NCBI GenBank assembly: GCA_011109175.1 | Contig: RDEW01000020.1 | Span: 433,273-497,272, forward strand | DNA from: Dicyema japonicum | Lineage: Eukaryota > Dicyemida > Rhombozoa > Dicyemidae | Direction: 5' to 3' | DNA: 64,000 nt | In this document: positions 54,418-64,000 of the stretch, piece after piece | Layout: each line of letters opens with the position of its first letter | Position numbering within the stretch: position 1 is the stretch's first letter | Notes under the pieces: model-generated | What the model saw: the letters and a program-made list of their open reading frames with translations, nothing else | Told to the model about the DNA's origin: nothing | Database searches by the model: none | Made by a program: the position numbers and the translations under genes

Positions 54418-54655
54418 GGTAAATTCATCGCCGGTAAATTCATCGCGAAGTAAATTCATTGCCGGTTAATTCAAGCGACCACGTGGGTTCTTGAATGAAG
54501 AGGTCGAAATTTTGATTTTTATCTAGAAACCCGCCCACGTGGTTCCTTGATTTAACTGGGATGAATTTACCTCGCGATGAATTTACCGGCGAAGAACTTA
54601 CCAGCGATGAATTCACCAACGAAGAATTTACCGGCGATGAATTTACCGGTTACCC
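54416..54655. repeat. Foldback made of inverted arrays of a 15-bp unit
   Basis: The left arm has four units of the type GGTAAATTCATCGCC (54418-54475). The right arm has six units of its reverse complement, GGCGATGAATTTACC (54560-54655), in 15-bp steps with small changes. The centre contains CCACGTGGGTTCTTGA and, inverted, ACCCGCCCACGTGGTTCC (54478-54550). There is no coding potential beyond periodic pentapeptides. It fits a foldback/MITE-like element. Confidence 0.75.
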
Positions 54656-55222
54656 TTTGAGAGTCAATGGTTGAAACTTTTTACAATTTTAGTCAATGGT
54701 TGAAATTAATATTCCCACGCTGTTTTCAAGTTTACTGAAATCAGCTCGAACTAATTCGTTTTAAGTGAAATGATTTCAAACATCTAACTTCTCGATTATT
54801 CAATTGAAAAATATTATGCAGATCTGAACAGCATATAATTTTCATCAGATCGGAGCAATATAAAAAATTATATATCAAATAAGCTTCAGAAAACTGAGAT
54901 CTAAGTATTCTTGATTTCCCAAATAAAAATATTTCGCCAGAAATTTACTCATACCTTCGAAATTGTTGCGGAAGCCTTTGTTGAAAGGGCGATATTTTTT
55001 TTCGACGGAAATTCTTACTAAAAATCGAAACTTTAAACCTAAAAATGTTCAGGAATATTCAATTTCCTATTACAATAAATGATTTCGCTTATTTTTCCAC
55101 AATGCAATTTCTTGCAAATTTTATTAATTTCTTACAATTAAAAAATTTTTTACTTCAATTTTTATTCAAAAATTGCAATTTTCTGATTGCTCTACTAATA
55201 ATCATAAATATTCTTCTAGTCC
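54656..55222. other. A/T-rich intergenic
   Basis: Long A/T runs with a short hydrophobic open stretch (55045-55248) that is compositional only. No TE motif and no splice chain. Confidence 0.4.
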
Positions 55223-55225
55223 GAT

Positions 55226-56412
55226 TTACACAGTTAATCTCCGATTAGAGACTAAATAATGAAAAAACTTAGATAAATCAGCAAAAAAGTGAGAATTATG
55301 GGCAATAGTCCTGTCCAGGTCAGTCTGTGTGGTAGAACAGTAATCCAGGAACCCAGAAGTAATTAATGCGGACCACAAAAGTCTCAGATGAGAGGGGAGA
55401 AGAGTAGACACGTGGACAATAATAGATTTGTGTGACTTTAGAATGTTCCACTACATTAATAGAGTACTAGAACCTGAAGACCGAGGATTGTGGCATATTC
55501 GAAAGGGGTATTGGAGACTAAGGTGAAAGGGGACGACTCCGAAAAACTGTTTGGCTCGTTGGTTTCCCGGGAGACGATCTGGTTAAGCCAAAAGTCGACA
55601 AAGAGGTCAACGTCCTTTTTTCCATGAATAATAATTGGGTAGTTGTTAGTAGAGAGTTCACTAGGAAGTTAAATGTAGGTACTTTTTGTCGATTCTGATG
55701 GGACAGTCGTCGGGACTCACCCCCAGATAGTTCAGCCACAGAGAAGCCGACTTCAGGTGGTCATCCCCATCCTCTATCAAGTCATCATCTGAGTTTCCTT
55801 CGATTCTTAGCATTAGAGTGTTCGGTACTCTTCGACAGTGGAACTGTTCTTGTCATCATTTGCATTCACAAAGTTGATAGAGCCGAGTCTTAGCCTTTCT
55901 CTGAGTCTCTCGCTGGAAGAACTCACAAAAGCGTGGACCGGACTCCCATAAAAGAGGATCGAGAAGCCGGTGGGCATTATAATGTAGAAGTAGGACTGAT
56001 TGTCAGACTGGGAGATGGAATTGTAGGCTGATTTAAGGGAGGACTTTAGCTCCTTCATGACCGTGGACATTTGTTGAACGGTGTAGGGGACTGGGGGATC
56101 GGACAAGCAGTTGAAAGCAGGGGATATGTAGAAGTATTTGGAAGAGAGTTCCGTAGTGAATAAATTACGTACTTCCGCGAATTTAACGTCGGAGGTGAAT
56201 TCGAAGAACAGTTTGGATCTAATTGCAAAATTATACTCCGAAATGAATATATTTGATGGATGATTTGGTTTGCTTTCTTTTGGGGGAGAAAACTGAAGGA
56301 CTCTTTTTGACGGAAGAGGTGCCTTGGGAGAAGACCTCTGTTTTGACTTGTAGGAATCCCGTTTCACTTTGACTTTCCGTTGAATCATTTTCCAGGAGGG
56401 AGAATAATCCAT
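55226..56412 (-). CDS. DONSON: DONSON-family replication protein
   Basis: Start ATG at 56412 (MDYSPSWKMIQRKVKVKRD), stop at 55226-55228. Introns at 55661-55682 (22 nt) and 55451-55473 (23 nt) join the frames. Landmarks shared with DONSON: YFYIIMPTGFSILFYG followed by HAFVSSSSERLRERLRLGSI (human: YFYVCTHQFTVLF...ALISPTTRGLREAMRNEGI), an acidic segment DSDDDLIEDGDDHLKS, ASLWLNYLGV, IIIHGKKDVDLFVDFWLNQI (human VVLVKGINTFKLLNFLIN) and the C-terminal WNILKSHKSIIVHVSTLLPS. About 370 residues, shorter than the vertebrate protein, with a basic N-terminus. It would act with the CMG helicase at origins and forks in the nucleus. Identity rests on these blocks; divergence elsewhere is high. Confidence 0.65.
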
Positions 56413-56424
56413 AACTTGACACAA

Positions 56425-57109
56425 CTCAAATTGCTGTAAATGTTTAAAAATTTAAATTAATAAAAGATGTAAATTCAAATTTATAAACAATAAATTATAA
56501 ATATTGCATAAATTTAACTTAATAATCCTCATATTGAATAATTTATATACTAGTCATGAATCTGTTAGAATGCATCGGGATCACGTGATAATTAGTTTTG
56601 TTTTTCTTGGGTTAAATAAATTAAAAAAAATGACTGGTGGGTTAATAAATTAATTAAATTAAATGATCGGTGACCCAGTGTTACGAGCTGTCCCGCTGCT
56701 GTCCATTCGTTTGAAGGTTCCACGCATCTATGATGGTTTGGTTTGACGGGTGACGCAGTCATCAGTGAACATCTTACTGCGGAACAGGATCGTCTACAAA
56801 AAAACTCACTCTCAACAAAAAGAAAAAAAAGTATTGAGCATTCCTTTATTATCCCTAATCATTAGGGCAAGTTGTTTCTAGCACTTAAAAAAATTTTTTA
56901 GCGCTAAAAAATCACAAAATTTAGCAATTATAATTAAAAAAGTTAGCACTTAAAATGATAAAATCTAGCATTTAAATTTGTCAAATCTATAACTTAAAAT
57001 AATAAAATATAACATTTAAATTTTATTTATTGTAATATAATAAAAGTTAATGCCTGATATTGTCTGGATGGAAGTTCCTATCTTTTTTTTTAAATATTTT
57101 TTAGCATTT
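56425..57109. other. Intergenic with LINE-tail words and an AGCACTTAAA-rich repeat
   Basis: CTTGGGTTAAATAAATT and GGGTTAATAAATTAATT (56615-56655) are LINE 3' tails without coding remains. From 56860 (TTAGGGCAA) a string of AGCACTTAAA / AGCATTTAAA words spaced irregularly continues to about 57025. A related A/T repeat ending in ATTGCCCTA lies at 62500-62905. Confidence 0.4.
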
Positions 57110-57444
57110 TAATATGTCGCGAGCGCTACTTGCAACTATGCGCTACTTGCAATATCGATTTTTTGAATTTTTTGAATTTTTTTGAATCTATGAAAATTGT
57201 TCTTTTGGATTAAAATTCTAATTTTTAGTAATATAAAATATTAATTTTAATGTATAAAATTAATATAAACTATTAATTCTAATTTGAATTGTTATGTCAC
57301 GCTTCTCCCACGTTGTTGTGGTGCTTCGTTTGTGCTAATGCTTATTCTATATTATTTTTGTATTGTCTTACATTTTCTTCATTAATATATTAGTGGATTC
57401 ATCAAATAGAGTTTAATAGGTTTGCATTTAGACATGATAAAGAC

Positions 57445-57886
57445 ATGAATTTTCTAGAGAAGAAAAACAGAAGCACGTCACCACTTCAGCCAAAAAGACC
57501 TAGAAACACACTTCCAAACTGCTTAAAAGATGACTACGAACAAAATAGTCGTAAATTGGTGACAGCGGACGATCTGGATGATGTTCGAATGAGGGCCAGG
57601 AACAAGATGGCGTGGGCGAGGAGGATGGCTGCAAATCATGGCTCAAGCGAACCCCTTTTAGGGCCACGCGAAAGAGCTCTTAACTAACTAAATTAACTAT
57701 ATAGGTTTGCGTAAAAAAAGACCATGGGACAAATCCCTCGCTAAAGTTAGGGAAATTTGAATTTCCCTACAGTGAAAAAGTGAAAGTCGTAGATATATTG
57801 TTTAACAAGCGAATGACACTTCAATCAAATGAGGGACATAGCGAGATCTTCCACATAAGTCGCGTTAAAAAGCTTAAAAAGAAGTG
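57445..57886 (+). pseudogene. Integrase C-terminal-like remnant
   Basis: An 80-codon frame (57445-57687: LVTADDLDDVRMRARNKMAW, AANHGSSEPLLGPRERAL) is followed in shifted frames by KRPWDKSLAKV and SEKVKVVDILFNKRMTLQ, IFHISRVKKLKKK with stop at 57884-57886. Polar linker plus a small beta-type RPWDK...VKVVDI...HISRVKKL domain resembles the SH3-like C-terminal part of Gypsy/Ginger integrases. The catalytic DDE core is not present. Weak evidence. Confidence 0.35.
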
Positions 57887-58117
57887 ACTTACCTTTTCTT
57901 ATAAATAAAATATTTTTTTGAATTTTTTGTCTTAATTGAAACTTAAATGAATACAATCGTATAACCCGGAATTTTTAATAGTTTAAAATATTGAAAAATT
58001 AAGAGTTTTATGGTTGGAATTAATTTTTAAATTATTTAGAATGCTTATCAGTATTATTAATAGTACGATAATTTAAGAATTTAAAAAATAAATTCAATTT
58101 TATATTTTTTAAAGCAT

Positions 58118-60905
58118 AACATAAATCTTTTTTGGTGGCGATCCTAAGAGGAGGGATCAGCCACCAAAAAAATCAGAAGTAATCAGGATAACCCTGATTA
58201 ATGCCCGCTCTCTTCGGAAGCGGGCTTCAGAGCTGACTGCATTGGTCAGCACAGTGCATATGGATGTTTTGATAGTAAATGAGACGAAATCAAAGAGGGA
58301 AGTTCTTTTAAAATTAATGGATTTTCATCAATTGATATTCCGTGGAAGAAGGGTTCTATTTCTGGAACTGGAACTTCGATTTATTATAAATCTAATTTGA
58401 ATACGAAGAGACCAAGAATTATTGAAGAAGATGTATGTGAACTAGTCAGTGTGCAAATACAAACAAATATTGGATGGATAACAGTTGGAGGAATTTATTC
58501 TAAGAGCTTACGTGAGTACCCTTGGATCATTGTGAAATTTTTTAACGAAAACGTGAATTCGATTTTGGTTGGGGACATGAACGCAAAGCATGTAGATTAT
58601 GGATGTTTTACAAAAAATCAGGATGGAAAATGTCTTATAAAGTGGATGGAATCTTGAGAATTGAAAATTTTGACGTCAGCAGAAATAAATCACTATGCAA
58701 ATTACTGTGGTGATAAACTTGGATTGTTCATAATGCCTCTGACGATGAGTGAAATGTGTGATCCTCCATATATTGAAAATGACATAGGAAGTGAGCACAT
58801 CCCACAAACGATTGAATTAAAAACTGGTCCGGTTTACACACGACATTTATTCATTGGATGTGATGTCAGCAAAATTGATTGGAATCACTTCAATTTCTAC
58901 ATCAGGCTGAAAATAGGTAATGTTTGTGATTTGGGGATTTCGAAACCAGAAGATATCGACATTCTGGATAACAAAATAAGATCTTTGTTGTTAAGTTATC
59001 TGGAAAATTATGGAAAAAGAAAAAATCTGTTGCCGCAGGAAAATATGATAATAAGAGTAGAAGAACGCTCTTTGCGTCAGGAGAAGAATAAGATAGAAAA
59101 TAAATTAAAGACGTGTTGGGATATCTTCGACTTTCAAAAACTTAAAATTCAGATCAAGATAGTGAAGAAGAAAATAATGGATGTTGTAACGTAGAATGAA
59201 GAAAAAGTATGGAAAATAGAATGTTCAAAGTTACGTCGACAGAACTTAAAATTTTGGAAACTATTTGCAAGAATGAATTCTCGCAGTAATAAGAATGAAG
59301 AAATATCTCTCAAGTCAAATGATGGTCTCACTATTCCAAAAGAAGAAATTCCAAATGTTTTACGTCGACAATTGTCCAAAATTCAAGAGATAGATCCGGC
59401 ATCTTTTATTCCGATAGAAGTACAAGATACAAGAAGTAGTTATAAAGAAAAGTCGAAACTGAGAGGTCCCTTGTGTCATCCTATAACGCTTGAAGAAATA
59501 AATGCTGCAATTAAGAGTTGCAAAAATAAAGCACCAGGGTGGGATTTTATGAGTATTTTCAAAAACGCAGGCCCAATTTTAATTGAGTGCCTAAAAATAT
59601 TATATAATTCTTCTTAGAGTTTTGGTCATGTGTCAGCTTATTCATAAACGAACAATTGTACGCATGGTTGTGAAAAAAGGAAAGCCAAGGTCAAATGCAG
59701 ATAGTTATAGGCCAATTAGCCTAGTCTGCTCAATATCGAAAGTTATGGAAAAAATTGTTTTCAATCGTCTATTAAGGCATGTTAAGGATAATAATTTTCT
59801 CTCTGATAATCAACTCGGATTTCGGCATAAAAAAGGGACTGGAGATTGATTTAAAGAGCAAAGATCTGCAATTGAAATTTCACGAAATAAAAAGGAATTT
59901 CTTACAATAGCATGTTTGGATATAACAAAAGCCTTTGACAGTGTTTGGCACTTTGGACTTGTTGATACGTTGTCAAAAGCAGAAATTGGGAAAACTGCGT
60001 TATTATGGATAGAAAACTTTCTTTCAAAAAGAAAGACATATATACGTGTTGGAAATTAAATTTCAAAGAAAATTGAATTGCGAAGAGGAGTTCCACAGGG
60101 TTCAATTCTCAGCCCGTCACTCTTCAATTGCGTAATGAGAGATTTGCCGAAAACAGAGAGCGTAAATAGTCAAATGATTATTTATGCTGATGACATTCTT
60201 GTGCTTGATTCAAGCATGAATAAACAAATTTCATGGAAAAGGGTGGAATCCCATATTACTAAGATTGGAAAGTGGTGCCAAAACAATGGGTTGACTCTAT
60301 CGAGGGAAAAAACAACAGTCACTTGGATTGCAAGTAAAAGAAAAAATATTAATCAATGTGTGAATACTGGGGATATAAAAATCTCTGAAACATTGAAGTA
60401 TCTCGGATTGTTGATAGATCGAAGAGGATCTTTCAAGGAACATATTAAAACACGAAGAAAGAAAGCTACAGGAATGTTGAAATCTTTAATTCGATTTCAT
60501 TTGGAGCCTGAAACTTTTCTTTTTGTGTATTCGGCGTGTGTTGAACCTTTCTTGATATATGGTTATCAAGGATGGTTTAGAACAAAAGAAATTGATGTCT
60601 TTGTCAAAAAATTGGAAAAGTCCAGAAGATTTGAGATTAAATTGGCATATGGACTGAACTTAAAATCCAATATCGAAGAGGATTACGACCTGAAAGTCAG
60701 AAAGATAGAAATATTATTACATCACTTATGGAAAATGTGATGTAATTTTTGGGGTCCAAACGAAGTAGAGACATGTGGTGTCTCATAAAATGACCCTACA
60801 CGATGAATACAAACCCACTTAATTAGTTTTGGTTCAGGTTTTGGTTTCTTTACAGTAATTAGTTTTGAGGTTTGTTAGAAAATAAAATTTGTTTTGTCTT
60901 TTTTG
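58118..60905 (+). mobile_element. J1-type LINE, endonuclease to 3' end, with scattered stops
   Basis: The ORF2 frame opens upstream of ITLINARSLRKRASELTALV (about 58190-58245), then endonuclease VLIVNETKSK, SILVGDMNAKHVDYGC (58555-58605) and IGSEHIPQTIELKTGP (58785-58830). The RT is identical in order to 37276-39063: SYRPISLVCSISKVMEK, CLDITKAFDSVWH (one frame), PQGSILSPSLFN and IYADDILVLDSS, ending DLKVRKIEILLHHLWKM (60740). In-frame stops at about 58654, 59192, 59615, 59847 and 60057, and a 6-bp deletion in KAPGWDF(IP)MSIFKN, inactivate it. The 3' UTR to 60905 matches 37130-37260 inverted. It sits inside the TIR element. Confidence 0.88.
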
Positions 60906-61039
60906 TCTAAGATGGTTCGACTTGTGAGTGTCTTAATACTACTCGTTTAATTTCGAGCAAAAAAATCGATATTGCAAGTAGCGCATAGTTGAAAGTAGCG
61001 CTCGCGACATAATAGCTCTTTCAACAGATGCATAGGATG

Positions 61040-62495
61040 CCTGACAGCGTGAAAGAGAAAAAAATCTTGTTGGCTAATTTTTGGTTCAGTCATTTCAATA
61101 ATAAGTTTAAATCCATTTTCCTCCATTCTTTTATTTATATAATTTTTGATATTTGCCTTGTCATTATCAAAATGTATTTCTTGTATAATAGTACTCTTCC
61201 ATCATTTGATTGCAAGGAATCACTTCGTCCATTTTCAGAACATGTCCGATAAGTCGCCAGCGTGAAATAATTACTTCTCTGCTTATCGGTTTGCATTTAC
61301 ATAATTTGTAGAGAATGTCTTTTTTGATAATCTGTGGCCATTTAATTCCCGCAATTTTTCTCAATTGATTTCTATGAAATGTGTCTAGTCAGTCACGGTC
61401 CGTTTTTGATGTTCCCCATGTTCCAGAGTTATATAATAGGACTGGTTGTATGAACGCGCTATATAAGCACATCCGAAGATTTAAGGAGATAAGTTTTCTG
61501 CGAGTCCAAATACTCCACATCTTTTCAGTGTACACGATGCCAACATCTTTCTGCGAGCAATGTCCTCAGCATCACCCAAAAACGAGCCGAGCCTTTTAGT
61601 AAACTTCCATTTCTTATCAATCTGTGTCGGTAACCGCTGAATCGAAGTTAACTCCGTTTTCTGAGTTGATCTTCAAAGACCACCTCTCCAGAACTGTTGT
61701 GGCTTTATCTATTACAGTTCTTATTACCACCACATCCTCAGACACAAAATCGATGTCATCAGCATACATTAATTCCACAAAATAATTATTTAAGTGACCT
61801 AATTCTTTCCTAACGTTCCTCAACGCAGCTTCCAAATAGATTGCAAGGTGAAAGCGAGTCCCCTTGCGGAATACCAATGCCGGTCGTTAATATTTCCGAA
61901 TAGCCCTTCCCCACTTTCACTATGAGGCTCGTGTCAGCCAGCAAAAAACGCACAATCATCAAACAGTCCTCATCAATTATGTCCTTTAGAGCTTGCAGTA
62001 GTTTATCTCGGCAGACACAGTCGAATGATTTTGATTAGTCGACTCCCAGAGTATATATTGGTTTTGTGTACTTCTTACATATTGTCGTAAGCTAACGATG
62101 ACTCCATACTATATCAGCAGTTGATTTTCCTGGTCTGAATCCGCTTTGACTTGGTGACAAGTATTGGTCATCTGAATTTGATATTCGATTCAATGTTGTA
62201 ATCGACAATGTTTTTCGCAAAGTGGTCAAAAGCACTATCGGCTTGAAATTTTCAATTAGACCTGCAGGTTTGTCAGGTTTTTGTAAAGGAAGTAGAACTC
62301 CCATCGCGATGTCAATTGAACAATGAGTCCTGAATATCTAGTTGAATATGAAAGTTATCTTTCCTGCTAGCTGGGTTGGTGCGTATTTTAACAACTCCCC
62401 ACAAATATTGTCATAGCCAGCTGCTCTGTTGTTATTCAGCCGAAGGAGTGCTCCGCGAATTTCGGAATCCGTAAACACATTATTAACTGCAATTT
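61040..62495 (-). mobile_element. LINE of the SGFRPGKSTADIVWSHR/YADDIDF family, decayed
   Basis: Minus-strand order: LLRLNNNRAAGYDNICGELL (about 62450-62390), LLPLQKPDKPAGLIENFKPI and SPSQSGFRPGKSTADIVW (62295-62105), LEAALRNVRKEL then ELMYADDIDFVSED (61830-61735), and a C-terminus MRKIAGIKWPQIIKKDILY, SRWRLIGHVLKMDE (61360-61220). It looks RTE-like. Stops occur between the blocks. No endonuclease is visible upstream. Confidence 0.65.
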
Positions 62496-62516
62496 AAATT
62501 AGCATTTAAACAAAAA

Positions 62517-62756
62517 TTTTTTTTTTTTAAATGCATTTATTAATTTAAACAATAGAAGTCAGGTAGTTGCCGCTCTCACCGCGTGGCTGTTCCCTCTCAA
62601 AATTGCGAGCGAAATTCGCTCAAATAGCCAGCGGCGTTCGCGGAGATCTCCAGTGCATGAGGTGATCCGGTTTCCAAGACGTCCGAAAAACTCGAGTGTA
62701 GAGGGGGAGTAGGATCCGGAAGTCTCCATAGCAAGGGGAACAAATTTGACAACAAA
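62517..62756 (-). mobile_element. 5'-truncated R2-annotated LINE with a 14-bp target duplication
   Basis: The minus reading gives FVPLAMETSGSYSPSTLEFF, GNRITSCTGDLRERRWLFER and ISLAILRGNSHAVRAATT (62735-62560), the last part of the restriction-like endonuclease domain, followed by a short UTR and a run of A (T on plus). AATTAGCATTTAAA occurs at both edges (about 62503-62516 and 62757-62770), a credible target-site duplication. The target is the A/T-rich AGCATTTAAA repeat. Confidence 0.7.
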
Positions 62757-62904
62757 AATTAGCATTTAAAATTAAAAATAGCACTTATAGCATTTATAAT
62801 GTATGTTTTTTTAACAAAATTAAAAATAATTATTCCAAATTCAATTGTATATTTAAAAAAGTATAAAAAATAAAAATAGCATTTTAGCACTTAAATTGCC
62901 CTAC

Positions 62905-63265
62905 TAATCATCCTCTCCGTCAGCCTCGACCATGATCATCTGTTGCGCGCTAGTTCTCTTAGGTAAACTAGGTCGTCCGCCATTTCCATTATAATGTTAG
63001 ATGCTTCCCACACTCTTGTAACACAGTGAAACAGGTCCTGATAGACTGCAAATCCGAGACCATAATGTCGGCAGGCCGATGAGAGTGCAAAAAGGTGGAT
63101 TTTAATGATATTTTATTATTTTTAATTAACAAAAAACTTTATTAATATTTAAAATTAAAAAAAAAATTTTATTTCTGGAATTGTAAATCAGTATCTTGTG
63201 CCTATGTCTGAGGTTGTGACGTGCCTCTCTTGCACCTATGTCTGCAAAGGATTCTGAACGTGTCT
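62905..63265. other. No assigned feature
   Basis: An A/T-rich block with a duplicated word TTGTGCCTATGTCTG / TTGCACCTATGTCTG (about 63197 and 63230). Nothing else recognised. Confidence 0.3.
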
Positions 63266-63269
63266 AAGA

Positions 63270-64000
63270 GGCAGCTTCTATTCTCCGATGTTGATAAATG
63301 CAGGGGTTCTGTATGCTGCCTGCAGGAGACTAAAATAAAAAATGGACTCGATTAAACATATATAAACTACAGGTTAATATTGCTTCACTCGGAATCGAGG
63401 CATTATAGACAAGGCTTTGCCACATACAAGGACTATATTCCCAGTTATTGTAAAGTCAATGACAGAATCAGTGTCTTACAACTACGTACAAGATCAAGCA
63501 GAATTTCGAGGAGACTAAAACGTTAACGCACCACACAGTGACGTATCCTAAAAAAATCCGGAAGAACTCGACCTGTTGGGAAGGATATTAACAGACCTCA
63601 GTTTATCATACTTATTGTTTATTTCCGGGGACTGGAATGCGAAAGTAGGAACTTGTAGAGGAAATGAAATCTTCATTGGCCAGGGAAGAGGAATCAGAAA
63701 CTTTCCGGGAATCATCTTGGCAGAGTTTTGCCAGGCATTTGATCTGTTCCTATGTAATACTGGTTTCCAACATTCCGCGCGTCCTAAAACGACATGGACT
63801 GGGCAACGATTCTTACCTACCGAACGTTTTCAACCAATTGACTACATAATCACTCCTACATGTTTCGAGGTCTTACGGAGGTGCAGCTATCGACAGTGAT
63901 CACAAGATAGTCTCTCCCAAGTTCACAACGAGGAGTTTGACTGACCTAATAAGAAGAGAGCCAAACGTAGATGTAAGAAGAAGCTATAAAATGGAACAAC
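63270..64000 (+). mobile_element. RTE-type LINE endonuclease, running off the right edge
   Basis: Readings: CCLQETKIKNG (63318-63345, shifted frames), HYRQGFATYKDYIPSYCKVN (63400-63460), then an open frame 63576-63899 with ISGDWNAKVGTCRG, GIRNFPGIILAEFCQAFDLF, NTGFQHSARPKTTWTG and QPIDYIITP. After a shift, DSDHKIVSPKF follows (63890-63925). The order ETK, GDWNAKxG, TWxG, IDYI, SDH is the APE-like endonuclease of RTE/BovB-type elements. RT would lie beyond the window. Confidence 0.75.

Larger units (their letters stand above)
57115..61009. mobile_element. TIR transposon with TGT...ACA ends and a 5-bp target duplication, split by a J1 LINE
   Basis: The left end TGTCGCGAGCGCTACTTGCA and the right end (reverse complement TGTCGCGAGCGCTACTTTCA) match over about 50 bp with one mismatch. 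Each TIR contains GCGCTACTTGCAA twice. TAATA flanks both sides (57110-57114 and 61010-61014). Without the LINE (58118-60905) the element is about 1.1 kb and holds an integrase-like remnant. TGT...ACA ends plus a retroviral-type integrase suggest a Ginger-like DNA transposon; the 5-bp duplication is not the 4 bp I would expect, so the class is provisional. Confidence 0.6.

Noticed and set aside
58190-58265. Hairpins GCCCGCT...AGCGGGC and CTGAC...GTCAG downstream of the J1 start.
   Set aside because: The sequence is an open endonuclease frame (ITLINARSLRKRASELTALV) with family resemblance. The palindromes are short enough to be incidental.
57115-61009. LTR retrotransposon with LTRs at 57115 and 60960.
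   Set aside because: The terminal repeats are inverted, not direct, and no gag/RT/RNase H of an LTR element is present. The RT inside belongs to a LINE.

Overview
The window is AT-rich animal DNA and is dominated by nested, mostly decayed transposable elements, with at least seven interrupted cellular genes between them. The cellular genes share one diagnostic feature: where the reading frame breaks, it is restored by removing a GT...AG intron of only 20-26 nt. About 35 such introns can be placed by eye. Introns this small, together with clearly animal genes (SEC22, a BAR-PH-RhoGAP protein, DONSON, mitochondrial bS16), point to a dicyemid mesozoan (Dicyema or a relative), a group known for introns averaging about 25 nt and for spliced-leader trans-splicing. 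The species assignment is inference.

Cellular genes: a secreted Cys-module protein with a Thr-rich tail (5502-6667 +); an exon of an unknown gene (about 9326-9600 -); a large helical protein of unknown identity (16458-18287 -); a C2-TIG-coiled-coil protein resembling Rab11-FIP (about 27000-28663 +), tail to tail with MRPS16 (28679-29035 -); SEC22 (44779-45504 +), followed 92 bp later by a GRAF-like RhoGAP (45597-47810 +); and DONSON (55226-56412 -). Membrane-traffic functions (SEC22, Rab11/exocyst-like, BAR/RhoGAP) are over-represented, probably by chance.

Mobile DNA. Non-LTR families: J1 (APE endonuclease, CCHC ORF1), J2 (APE endonuclease, 3' end of the type GGGGTTAATAAATAA, 2A-like peptide at the ORF2 N-terminus), an R2-annotated family with a C-terminal restriction-like endonuclease, an R4-like family, and RTE-like pieces. 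DNA transposons: three pogo/Tigger elements with intact TIRs and TA target duplications (2782-4387, 36370-41218, 48163-52710), each inserted in or split by LINEs; one TIR element with TGT...ACA ends and a 5-bp target duplication carrying an integrase-like remnant (57115-61009); and an orphan hAT end (11343). SINEs with tRNA-like heads share the J2 tail. Other repeats: a recent 3.3-kb direct duplication (11488-14793 and 20961-24267), a 92-bp satellite (39261-39787) inside an inverted-repeat-bounded composite, and a foldback made of 15-bp units (54416-54655).

Layout: 1-5.3 kb LINE/Tigger nest; 5.5-6.7 secreted gene; 6.7-16.4 LINE debris and duplication copy 1; 16.5-18.3 cellular gene; 18.4-25.9 LINEs and duplication copy 2; 27-29 two genes; 29-36 LINE fragments and SINEs; 36.4-41.2 Tigger nest; 41-44.7 debris and a 5S-like sequence; 44.8-47.8 two genes; 48.2-52.7 Tigger nest; 52.9-54.7 R4-like LINE and foldback; 55.2-56.4 DONSON; 57.1-61.0 TIR element with a J1 LINE inside; 61-64 LINE remnants, the last running off the right edge.
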